From positions 1 through 53,105 of the forward strand of contig NZ_CALFXI010000115.1 in NCBI RefSeq assembly GCF_937958065.1: a stretch of 53,105 nt of DNA. Direction: 5' to 3'. Origin of the DNA: an uncultured Steroidobacter sp. (GTDB taxonomy: Bacteria > Pseudomonadota > Gammaproteobacteria > Steroidobacterales > Steroidobacteraceae). The notes beneath the pieces are model-generated. The model saw only the letters and a list, made by a program, of their open reading frames with translations. It did not search any database and was not told the origin of the DNA. Made by a program: the position numbers and the translations under genes. Of the stretch, positions 15,322 to 23,148 are shown piece after piece; within the stretch, counting starts at the first letter, position 1; each line of letters opens with the position of its first letter.

Positions 15322-16275
15322 GTGACGCGAGAAGGGCTGGAGCGAAATCAAATCGCGATCTACTTCGCGTCGGTGGCCGTAGCCGCAACGGCAGGGCTGC
15401 TCGCACCGGCGGCGACTGCGGGGCTGGATGTGTTGGTGACGCCCGCGATCGCGGTGCTCATGTACGCAATGTTTCTGCAGATTCCGTTTCTGAGTCTGCG
15501 TGACGCATTGGGCGAGCGCCGCTTCGTCGGCGCGTTGCTGCTGGCCAATTTCGTCCTGATTCCGTTGCTGGTGTGGGTGCTGACGCGGCATCTTGCAGAT
15601 CGCGAGGCGCTACTGATCGGCGCACTGCTCGTGCTGCTCACTCCTTGCATCGACTACGTGGTCGTCTTCACCCATCTTGGCAAGGGCGATGCGAAGCTGA
15701 CTCTGTCGGCCACGCCGATCCTGCTGTTGCTGCAGTTTGCGCTGCTGCCGGTATATCTATCGCTCATGCTCGATGACAATGAAGTCTCATCGATTCCTTT
15801 CGCGCCTTTTCTCGATGCGTTCTTGTTTCTCATCGTGGGACCGCTGCTTCTGGCTGTTGCAACCGAAGCGCTGACGGCCCGCTCGCATGCTGTGCGATCC
15901 TGGTGTGACGGATGGTTGTGGATGCCGGTTCCAGCGATGGCCGCCGTGCTGGTCGTGGTCATTGCGTCTCAGATCGACGGGATCCGGCAAGACGCAACGA
16001 CGCTGATGGCAGTGCTCCCCGTCTACGCGGGCTTCGTCGTGTTCGCACCTATCATCGGCGCGCTGGCCGCGCGCACGTTTCGCCTGTCTACGCCGGCCGC
16101 GAGGGCCGTGGCGTTCAGCTCGGCGACGAGAAATTCACTGGTCGTCTTGCCTCTCGCACTGGCACTGCCGCCGGAGCTGAGGACTTTGGCCGCGGCCAGC
16201 GTCATCGCACAAACGCTGGTCGAGCTGATCGCGGAATTGATTTATCTCAAGGCGATCCCTGCCTTGGTGCGATGA
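15322..16275 (+). CDS. BASS/ACR3-superfamily transporter (arsenic-resistance-protein-like)
   Basis: A strongly hydrophobic protein of about 317 residues with nine or ten predicted membrane segments (IAIYFASVAVAATAGLLAP, VLMYAMFLQIPFL, FVGALLLANFVLIPLLVWVL and others). The segment TPCIDYVVVFTHLGKGDAKL resembles the ACR3/BASS motif around the discontinuous helix, and SSATRNSLVVLPLALALP matches the second. Family members are secondary carriers for arsenite or organic anions; no arsR or arsenate reductase is adjacent, so arsenic as substrate is not established. I chose the GTG at 15322 because it directly precedes the first helix; the frame is open from 15217. Confidence 0.78.
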   Translation: MTREGLERNQIAIYFASVAVAATAGLLAPAATAGLDVLVTPAIAVLMYAMFLQIPFLSLRDALGERRFVGALLLANFVLIPLLVWVLTRHLADREALLIGALLVLLTPCIDYVVVFTHLGKGDAKLTLSATPILLLLQFALLPVYLSLMLDDNEVSSIPFAPFLDAFLFLIVGPLLLAVATEALTARSHAVRSWCDGWLWMPVPAMAAVLVVVIASQIDGIRQDATTLMAVLPVYAGFVVFAPIIGALAARTFRLSTPAARAVAFSSATRNSLVVLPLALALPPELRTLAAASVIAQTLVELIAELIYLKAIPALVR

Positions 16276-16290
16276 GACTTCGGTCGGCGG

Positions 16291-17772
16291 CTACTCGGGC
16301 GCAACCTCCGTGCACAGGAATTTCGTCTCCAGATAATCCTGCATGCCGTAGAACGAGCCTTCGCGTCCCAGCCCGGATTCCTTGACGCCGCCGAACGGCG
16401 CGACCGCCGTCGAAATCAGGCCGGTGTTGTGCCCCACCATGCCGTAATCGAGCGCCTCCGACACTCTCCAGGAACGGCTCACGTCCCGGGTATAGAGATA
16501 GGCCGAAAGGCCGGCACTGGTGTCATTGGCCAGTTCGATCGCTTCCTGCTCCCGCTCGAAACGAATCAGTCCGGCGACCGGCCCGAAGGTTTCCTCCCGG
16601 AACAGCTGCATCTCGCGCGTCGCATTCGCGATGACGGTGGGTTGAAAGAAATTGCCACGGATGCGCTGCCCGCCGGCGAGCAACTGGCCGCCGAGACGGG
16701 TCGCATCGTCGACGTGACGCTGCACTTTCTCGACGGCCGCCGCGTTGATCAACGGGCCCTGATGAGTCACGCCGTCCAGGCCGTCACCGACCACGAGCGA
16801 GCTCACGCGTCGTGCCAGCCGCTGGCCGAACTCTTCGATGACACCGCTCTGCACCAGGAAACGATTGGCGCAAACACACGTCTGACCGGTGTTGCGGAAC
16901 TTGGAGGCCAGGGCGCCCTCGACGGCGGCATCCAGGTCGGCATCGTCGAACACGATGAACGGCGCATTGCCGCCCAGCTCCAGCGAAACCCGCTTGACCG
17001 TGTCCATGCAGCGGGCCGCGAGCATCTTGCCCACGTGAGTCGAGCCGGTGAACGTGAACTTCTTCACCCGCGGGTCGGTCGTGAGCACATCGCCGATCGG
17101 CTGCGGCTCACCAGTGACGATGTTGAAAACGCCCCGCGGCACACCGGCCTCGTGGCTCAGCTCGGCGAGCGCCAATGCGGAGAACGGCGTCAGCTCCGAA
17201 GGCTTGAGCACGACCGTACAGCCGGCAGCAAGCGCGGGACCGACCTTGCGCGTGATCATCGCGGCTGGAAAATTCCAGGGCGTGATGGCGGCCACGACGC
17301 CGACCGGCTGTTTCAGCACCAGCAGCCGCTTGTCCGGCAGGTGCCCGGGAATGATGTCGCCGTAGACCCGTCTGGCCTCTTCCGCAAACCACTCGATGAA
17401 CGAGGCGGCATATGAAACCTCGCCGCGAGCTTCGGCCAGCGGCTTGCCCTGCTCGGCGGTCATCAAGCGCGCCAGATCTTCGCGGTGTTGAATGATCAAC
17501 TCGTACCAGCGCCGCAGGATGGCGGCCCGCTCGCTCGCGCCACGAGCGCGCCATCCTTTGAATGCTTCATGAGCGGCCGCGACCGCCTGCTTCGTCTCGT
17601 TCGCGCCCAATGCGGGCACCGAGCCGAGAGTCCGCCCGCTCGCGGGATTGATGACCGCGATTGCTTTCGACGACGTCACCCATTCGCCATCGATATACGC
17701 CGCCTCACGCAGCAGCTCAGGGCACGCGAGCGCGAGGCGTTCGCGCTCGGCGGTGGAAACCTCGATGCTCAT
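16291..17772 (-). CDS. gabD: Succinate-semialdehyde dehydrogenase, NAD(P)+
   Basis: An aldehyde dehydrogenase of 493 residues, close to the usual GabD length. Visible motifs are AITPWNFPAAMITRK, FTGSTHVGK, the catalytic glutamate in SLELGGNAPF and the catalytic cysteine in FRNTGQTCVCANRFLV. The second cysteine two residues on (CVC) is characteristic of bacterial GabD. C-terminal PFGGVKESGLGREGS fits too. The enzyme oxidises succinate semialdehyde to succinate, completing GABA degradation. It lies seven bases after gabT on the same strand, surely co-transcribed, and together with gabT would take over the GABA produced by the ureohydrolase encoded at 30804. Confidence 0.93.
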   Translation of the reverse strand: MSIEVSTAERERLALACPELLREAAYIDGEWVTSSKAIAVINPASGRTLGSVPALGANETKQAVAAAHEAFKGWRARGASERAAILRRWYELIIQHREDLARLMTAEQGKPLAEARGEVSYAASFIEWFAEEARRVYGDIIPGHLPDKRLLVLKQPVGVVAAITPWNFPAAMITRKVGPALAAGCTVVLKPSELTPFSALALAELSHEAGVPRGVFNIVTGEPQPIGDVLTTDPRVKKFTFTGSTHVGKMLAARCMDTVKRVSLELGGNAPFIVFDDADLDAAVEGALASKFRNTGQTCVCANRFLVQSGVIEEFGQRLARRVSSLVVGDGLDGVTHQGPLINAAAVEKVQRHVDDATRLGGQLLAGGQRIRGNFFQPTVIANATREMQLFREETFGPVAGLIRFEREQEAIELANDTSAGLSAYLYTRDVSRSWRVSEALDYGMVGHNTGLISTAVAPFGGVKESGLGREGSFYGMQDYLETKFLCTEVAPE

Positions 17773-17779
17773 ACTCGCC

Positions 17780-19069
17780 TCACGCTGCCGCGATGGCTTC
17801 GGACAGAATGGCCAGACCGCGCTTCAGGTCGGCATCTTCGATGGTCAGCGGCACGAGGATGCGCAGCGTCTCGCCGAACGTGCCGCAGGTAAGCACGATC
17901 AATCCGCGTTCGAGCGCCAGTGCGGCGATACGCTTCGCGCGAACGCCGTCCGGCTCCTTGCTGTCACGCGACTTCAAGACATCGAAGGCCAGCATCGCGC
18001 CGAGCCCGCGCAGATTGGCGATGGGCGCGCCGTCCTTCGCAGCCAGCCTCGATTCGATGCTCGAACGAATGATCTGACCGATCTTGTTGGCGCGCTCGAG
18101 GAGGCCTTCCTGTTCGATGACCTCCAGCACGGCCAACGCCGCGGCGCATCCGATCGGCGAGCCACCGTAGGTGCCGCCCAATCCGCCCGGCTCCACCGCG
18201 TCCATGACAGCCGCGCGCCCGATCACGCCGGAGAGCGGGAAACCGCCCGCCAGAGATTTGGCGACGGTCACCAGGTCGGGCTCGACGCCGCTATGCTCGA
18301 CGGCGAACATGCGACCGGTGCGGCCAAAGCCGGACTGGATCTCGTCGGCGATCAGCAGGATGCCATGAGTGTCGCAGAGCTCACGCAGCGCCTGCATCAG
18401 CTGCGGCGAGGCCACGTGGAAGCCGCCTTCACCCTGCACCGGCTCGATGATGATGGCCGCGACGCGCTTGGGTTCGACATCGCCGTAGAACAAAGACGCC
18501 AACGCGCGCTTGGTATCGTCCAGCGTGATGCCGCGATGCTCGATCGGGAACGGCAGGCGGTAGATCTCCGGCGCCGAAGCACCGGCACCCTGCTTGTACG
18601 GAACGATCTTGCCGGTGAGCGATGCCGTCATCATCGTGCGGCCGTGGAAGGCACCGGTGAACGAAATCACCGCCGAACGGCCGGTCGCGATGCGAGCGAT
18701 CTTCACCGCGTTCTCGACCGCCTCGGCACCCGTCGTAAACAACACGCTCTTGGCCGGCCCTTTGAACGGCGCGAGGGCATTCAAGCGCTCGGCGAGCTGG
18801 ATGTACGACTCGTACGCCATCACCTGGAACGCGGTGTGAGTAAACATGTCGAGCTGATTGTGAACCGCCGCGAGCACGCGAGGATGACGATGACCGGTCG
18901 CGAGCACGCCGATGCCGCTGGCGAAGTCGATGAACTGACGGCCGTCGACGTCGGTGATGGCGGCATTCGTGGCGGCAGCTGCGAAGTTCGGCGTGGCAGT
19001 GGCGACGCCGCGTGCCACGGCGGCCTCACGTCGAGCGAGCAATGCGGCGTTGGAAACAGATTTGTTCAT
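17780..19069 (-). CDS. gabT: 4-aminobutyrate aminotransferase
   Basis: A class III PLP aminotransferase of 429 residues. Motifs include the N-terminal FIDFASGIGVLATGHRHP, FTTGAEAVENAVKIAR, SFTGAFHGRT, the cofactor aspartate in LLIADEIQSGFGRTG, and the Schiff-base lysine in VTVAKSLAGGFPLSG. It transfers the amino group of GABA to 2-oxoglutarate, giving succinate semialdehyde for gabD. The 111-base gap to the exported protein upstream (19181-20344) leaves open whether it shares the long upstream transcript or has its own promoter. Related activities on 5-aminovalerate are possible. Confidence 0.93.
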   Translation of the reverse strand: MNKSVSNAALLARREAAVARGVATATPNFAAAATNAAITDVDGRQFIDFASGIGVLATGHRHPRVLAAVHNQLDMFTHTAFQVMAYESYIQLAERLNALAPFKGPAKSVLFTTGAEAVENAVKIARIATGRSAVISFTGAFHGRTMMTASLTGKIVPYKQGAGASAPEIYRLPFPIEHRGITLDDTKRALASLFYGDVEPKRVAAIIIEPVQGEGGFHVASPQLMQALRELCDTHGILLIADEIQSGFGRTGRMFAVEHSGVEPDLVTVAKSLAGGFPLSGVIGRAAVMDAVEPGGLGGTYGGSPIGCAAALAVLEVIEQEGLLERANKIGQIIRSSIESRLAAKDGAPIANLRGLGAMLAFDVLKSRDSKEPDGVRAKRIAALALERGLIVLTCGTFGETLRILVPLTIEDADLKRGLAILSEAIAAA

Positions 19070-19180
19070 GATGTCGAGCTCTGAAGATTGGTTGAGAGAT
19101 GGATTCAGTGTTTTCCGGGCGCACGGCGCCGTAGGCGCGGAGTCAGCTCCGCACCGTGCACGAGCCGAGAATCGAATTGA

Positions 19181-20344
19181 CTACTGGCGTTGTTGCCGCG
19201 GCTGGGCCGTGGCGACTCGAGCAGCCTGTTGTGACTCGAGCGAGCTGATGAGCTCGGCCTTGGCGGCATCGCCATCGGGATGTTGGATGAACACCTGCGT
19301 GAACTTCGCGTCCAGCGCGGTGGAAATCGCGGTGTTCTCGCCGGTCTTGGGATCCGGATAAGCATCCGCGAAGCGACGCAATGCCTTGTACAGCGAGATG
19401 CCCGAGATCTGCCCGTTGCTCAAGTGATGCGTCGAGTCGTTGCGGATGAGCTGGCGATACCAGGTGTCGATGTCGGCATAGCCGGCCAGCAGCCCCTGAG
19501 CGTGGGTCGGGGATACCTTGAGCACCAGCCGCATGTCACGGATCAACTGGAACGAGGGCACACTCAGGTTCTGCCACGGAATGATCATTTGCCGCGTCGG
19601 CTCGGTCGTGAGCACGCCGCCTTCGATCCTGCCCTTGACCTGCTGAATGAGCTTCTTGCCCCAGCGCGTATCGATGCGCTGCGTGCCGCCCGGCAGCACT
19701 TTGTTGCCGGTAGCGTCGGTCAACAAGCGATCCCGGCCGCGGAAGATCGTCACGGTGACATCATCGTCCTTCTCCCAGCTGTCCACGCCGTTGAGCTCGA
19801 TGATGGTGCGGTTGAACGTGTCGGAGGTGATCGCTTTGTTCTGGAAGATCACCTCCACGCCATCGGGCCCGCGAAAGCCGATGATGCAACCGACCGCGCG
19901 ATACACCCCGTTGTCGATGCCCGGCGTGCCGTCGGGATGCGTGAAGTCGTTCGGGCCGACCTTGCCGTCCAGGTTCAGGCCATAGGAGTACTTGCCCTGC
20001 ACGGCGTGGAACTCGGACAGGTCGGGGCCCGGAGAGGGCCACCAGGTCTGCCCTTCCAGCTTCAGCTGGCTCTCGACCACGTTCACTTTGCGGCCGCCCG
20101 GAAACAGCTTGGCGTACTGCTCGCGGGGGCCGTCGTTGAAGCCTTTCGGACATTCCTCTTTGCCGTTGGGCGTCTGATACACGGACCAGAACAAGTCCGT
20201 GAGCGCATAGCCGACCGTGCCGCCCGGCGGAGGCGGCGGCGCGCTCGTAGCATCACCCGCCGATGCGCCCGCGCCCACCAGCAAGGCGGTCGTGACCAGC
20301 GCGGCAGACAATCCAGGGCGGAAGGAGCGACTCACGTTGCACAT
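19181..20344 (-). CDS. Exported protein of unknown function linked to DUF1552/DUF1592 genes
   Basis: A protein of 387 residues that I do not recognise as a named family. It has a Sec signal (LSAALVTTALLVGAGASAGDA), a proline-rich linker (APPPPPGG), then a globular region with LTDLFWSVYQTPNGKEECPKG, KYSYGLNLDGKVGPNDF, GCIIGFRGPDGVEVIFQNKA and FNRTIIELNGVDSW, and a Gln/Ala-rich C-terminus. No haem, metal or catalytic motif is clear. It sits 17 bases downstream of the COG4315 repeat protein, as fourth of four consecutive exported proteins, so it probably acts with them in the periplasm or at the outer surface. Codon use is like that of its neighbours. Confidence 0.75.
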   Translation of the reverse strand: MCNVSRSFRPGLSAALVTTALLVGAGASAGDATSAPPPPPGGTVGYALTDLFWSVYQTPNGKEECPKGFNDGPREQYAKLFPGGRKVNVVESQLKLEGQTWWPSPGPDLSEFHAVQGKYSYGLNLDGKVGPNDFTHPDGTPGIDNGVYRAVGCIIGFRGPDGVEVIFQNKAITSDTFNRTIIELNGVDSWEKDDDVTVTIFRGRDRLLTDATGNKVLPGGTQRIDTRWGKKLIQQVKGRIEGGVLTTEPTRQMIIPWQNLSVPSFQLIRDMRLVLKVSPTHAQGLLAGYADIDTWYRQLIRNDSTHHLSNGQISGISLYKALRRFADAYPDPKTGENTAISTALDAKFTQVFIQHPDGDAAKAELISSLESQQAARVATAQPRQQRQ

Positions 20345-20361
20345 ATGACTGATCCCGAACG

Positions 20362-21780
20362 TCAGAGAGTGCCGCCGAAATAATCGTCACGGACCCAGAA
20401 GGCTTTCAGACCGTTGCGTTGTCCACGCCACTCGCCCGTGCCTGCGCCGTTCACGTCGCCGGGCTGCAGGTCGCCGATATAGGTGTAGACAGGTCGATCG
20501 CGATACGCCCACACGCTGATGGCGCCGCTCTGCCCGGGCGGCGCGATGTGACCGGTCATGGGATCGATGGACATCACCGACCAGAGGCGGCTGTCACTCT
20601 TGGCGCCGGGCTCTGCCTTCACGTACGGCCAGTTGCGCAGGCACTGCTCGACGCTGCCGGCACCACACACGGCGAGACGATAAACCTGCGTGTCCATCGG
20701 ATGCTCGCAGCTGAGCTGATGCAACGAGTCGTCGCCGCAAACATAGGTATAGATCGTCATGCCCCGGCTGTCGGCGAGCACCTGGCCGGCCAACGTGTCC
20801 TGGATGGTGAAAGACGCTGGACGCGGGCGCACCGTCTGCACGTAGACATTGCGCCAACCCGGCTCATCGCTGCCTTCGAGACTCCACAGCTGGGTCTCCC
20901 CTTCGCGGGTATACAGCGGCTGGTTCCTGAAAGCCCACTGCCGCACGCCCGGCGAGGGCGTCACCATCGTCCAGTCACCGTGCGGCTTCGCCGTCTGCGG
21001 TGCCAACACTGGTTTCCAGCGCTGCAGACACGCGGCATCGCAGGCACTCGGGTCTTCGGGCGTGTAGACCGAGTAGTTGCGATCGGTCGTCAGCAAGCGG
21101 CCGTTGACCGTGGTCGTCACAGCGAAACCCGGCGGCACCAGCGGCGGCGGCGAGACCGGCACGCGGATCACGGGCGAATCACCGCGATGACGACGCGATG
21201 TGCCTCCCAATACATCCCCGGGCTGGCGATCCAGCACCGACGTGTAGAGCGGCTCTTCGTCGTAGGCCCATTGTTTCGTCCCGTCCTTGCGCTCGATGAT
21301 GGACCACTTGCCGACCTTCTCCGCGCCTTGCGGCGCGAGTACCGGCGGCCACAGATCCGTGCAGCTCGGGCGCTTGTCCAGCTCCGGCAACAACACGCCG
21401 GGCGGATACGGACTCATCAGCCCCGCCGTCTCCTTGAGCACCTCGTCGTAACAACGTGGCGTGCCTTTCTGTTCGCCCGCGAAACCGTTGCGTAACAGAC
21501 GGGCCGGCCAGGAATACAACGTGCGTCCCTTCTCGTCCGCGAACACCGGCCCTTCCAGCTCGGAGATTTCGACGCGGAATCCCGGCGGCATGGGCACTTC
21601 CAGATAGTCGCGCGACACGGCCGGCGCCGCTGCCGGCGTCGACCCCTTGGCCGGGGCGCTGACAGCCGGTTGCGACAGCAACACGGCCGCCAACGCAATC
21701 ATCGGCAAGCCCGCGCTACGCGCCAGAGCTTTTGTTTCCAACCACGAGTCGGTTCGCACGATCCCCTGCACTTTGCTCAC
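20362..21780 (-). CDS. Exported COG4315-like protein with three secreted repeats
   Basis: A protein of about 472 residues with an N-terminal signal (LPMIALAAVLLSQPAVSAPA) and three tandem domains resembling the 'secreted repeat of unknown function' (COG4315, Lipoprotein_15), at roughly residues 65-195, 210-310 and 320-465. Each repeat contains a G-R-x-L-Y-like strand, a cysteine-containing segment ending in W-P/K-x-V, a DG-x-x-QWAY/F strand and P-L/V-Y-T. The first shows LWPPVLAP, TKQWAYDEEPLYT and QPGDV; the third ends VWAYRDRPVYTYIGDLQPGDV. The biochemical role is unknown. It begins with GTG at 21780, 19 bases after the DUF1552 gene, in the same operon; an ATG at 21702 would still leave a signal. 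Confidence 0.78.
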   Translation of the reverse strand: MSKVQGIVRTDSWLETKALARSAGLPMIALAAVLLSQPAVSAPAKGSTPAAAPAVSRDYLEVPMPPGFRVEISELEGPVFADEKGRTLYSWPARLLRNGFAGEQKGTPRCYDEVLKETAGLMSPYPPGVLLPELDKRPSCTDLWPPVLAPQGAEKVGKWSIIERKDGTKQWAYDEEPLYTSVLDRQPGDVLGGTSRRHRGDSPVIRVPVSPPPLVPPGFAVTTTVNGRLLTTDRNYSVYTPEDPSACDAACLQRWKPVLAPQTAKPHGDWTMVTPSPGVRQWAFRNQPLYTREGETQLWSLEGSDEPGWRNVYVQTVRPRPASFTIQDTLAGQVLADSRGMTIYTYVCGDDSLHQLSCEHPMDTQVYRLAVCGAGSVEQCLRNWPYVKAEPGAKSDSRLWSVMSIDPMTGHIAPPGQSGAISVWAYRDRPVYTYIGDLQPGDVNGAGTGEWRGQRNGLKAFWVRDDYFGGTL

Positions 21781-21799
21781 GTTCTGGATTACTCGCGGC

Positions 21800-23134
21800 T
21801 CAAACCAGGATCTCGCCGATCTCTTTGGACGTGTTGTTGCTCTGGTGGCCCCAGGACGGCGCGTCCACCCCCATCAATTTCATGGCCGTATAGCCCGCGC
21901 GAGTGCCCGGCGAGCCGCCGCCGTCGATGTGCAGACCGGTCTTCACGCGGCCGCCAGCGCGGCCCGCGGTGAACATCGGAATGCCTTCGATGGCGTGCGT
22001 CTTGGCGAACGACTGATCGGTCAGCGCGAACACGAACACGTTGTCGAGCAACGTGCCATCGCCTTCCTTGACGCTGGCGAGCGCCTGCACGAAATACGCC
22101 CATTCCTCCATCGCGCGACGGGTGTACCAGGAGACGTTCGGCTGGCAGTGCTGATGCTCGTCCACCGCCTCTTCGTGCGTGGCCGTGTGATGCGGCTTGT
22201 CGTAACCGGGCTTGGTCGTTCCCGAGAAGGCGGCCGCGTAGAACATGTTGAACACGCGCGTCTGGTCGCAGGCGACCGCCATCAGCATCAGCTCGGTCAT
22301 GATCCGATGACGCTTGGAGACCAGGTCCGCGTCCAGACCGGCCGGCAGATCCTCCGGCTTGCCGGGGACCACGCAGGCCGCCAGCGGGTCGGGCTTGCGC
22401 AGCTGCAGATCGAAGCGTCGCTCCAGATCGCGCAGGCCGGTGAAGTACTGATCGAGACGCGCGCGGTCCTCCGCGCCCAGCGTCTTGGTGAGCGCCTTGC
22501 TCTCTTCCATCACGCCCGACAACACGCTCTTGCGCGCCATCACGCGCGGATCAGGCTTGAACTCCGCGGCATTGGGATTCTGGAAGTCCTCGCCGAACAG
22601 GCGCTGATAGAAACGGATCGGCGACCACTCCGGCGTGTTGACCGAGTTGCCGTTCTCGTAGCTGAAGCTGTCGCGCACGTCGCCGGTGGCATTGGCGCAC
22701 AGGTTCTTGAAGCGGGTTTCGTTGCCGATCTTCTTGGCGATGGTGACGTCGATGGTTTCGCCAGGACGATTCTGGGCCGTGAGCGGCGCGATGCCGCTGC
22801 GCAGGATCACCCAGCCGGTGTGATGGCACAGGTTGGGCGCGGCGTCCTTGAAGACGTGGAAATTGGTCAGCAGGTTGATGTGCTGCTGGACCGGCTTGAG
22901 CGGTGCGATCTCCGGCGGCAGATCGAAGTTCGGACCGGTTTTCTTCGGCACGAAAATCGCTTCGCTCATGCCCAGCCCCCAGGACCAGGTGCCGAAGCGC
23001 TGCGGAATGGGCCGGCCGTCGGCCAGCGCCGAGCCGTTGTCGTTGAGGAAACAATTGAGCATGGGCAGCGCCACGCTCACGGCGGCGCCGTTCAACATGC
23101 CTCGCAGGACGCGACGTCTGCTGAAATCGGTCAT
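21800..23134 (-). CDS. DUF1552 protein, Tat-exported
   Basis: A protein of about 444 residues of the DUF1552 family, known mainly from Planctomycetes, Myxococcota and some Proteobacteria. It starts with a twin-arginine signal (SRRRVLRGMLNGAAVSVALP), suggesting folding, perhaps with a cofactor, before export. Further landmarks are PQRFGTWSWGLGMSEAIF, LTNFHVFKDAA, ARLDQYFTGLRDLERR, HTATHEEAVDEHQHCQPNVSW-like histidine-rich segments and DNVFVFALTDQSFAKTH. DUF1552 proteins resemble the sulfatase/alkaline-phosphatase-like DUF1501 group, but no activity is established. The ATG at 23134 has GGAG at good distance; an ATG at 23152 overlapping the DUF1592 stop is the alternative. Confidence 0.87.
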   Translation of the reverse strand: MTDFSRRRVLRGMLNGAAVSVALPMLNCFLNDNGSALADGRPIPQRFGTWSWGLGMSEAIFVPKKTGPNFDLPPEIAPLKPVQQHINLLTNFHVFKDAAPNLCHHTGWVILRSGIAPLTAQNRPGETIDVTIAKKIGNETRFKNLCANATGDVRDSFSYENGNSVNTPEWSPIRFYQRLFGEDFQNPNAAEFKPDPRVMARKSVLSGVMEESKALTKTLGAEDRARLDQYFTGLRDLERRFDLQLRKPDPLAACVVPGKPEDLPAGLDADLVSKRHRIMTELMLMAVACDQTRVFNMFYAAAFSGTTKPGYDKPHHTATHEEAVDEHQHCQPNVSWYTRRAMEEWAYFVQALASVKEGDGTLLDNVFVFALTDQSFAKTHAIEGIPMFTAGRAGGRVKTGLHIDGGGSPGTRAGYTAMKLMGVDAPSWGHQSNNTSKEIGEILV

Positions 23135-23148
23135 GGTCCGTTCTCCGT

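Noticed and set aside
15322..16275. Complete arsenic-resistance operon
   Set aside because: Only the carrier-like gene is present. No arsR, arsC or ArsA-like gene is adjacent, so an arsenic operon is not supported.
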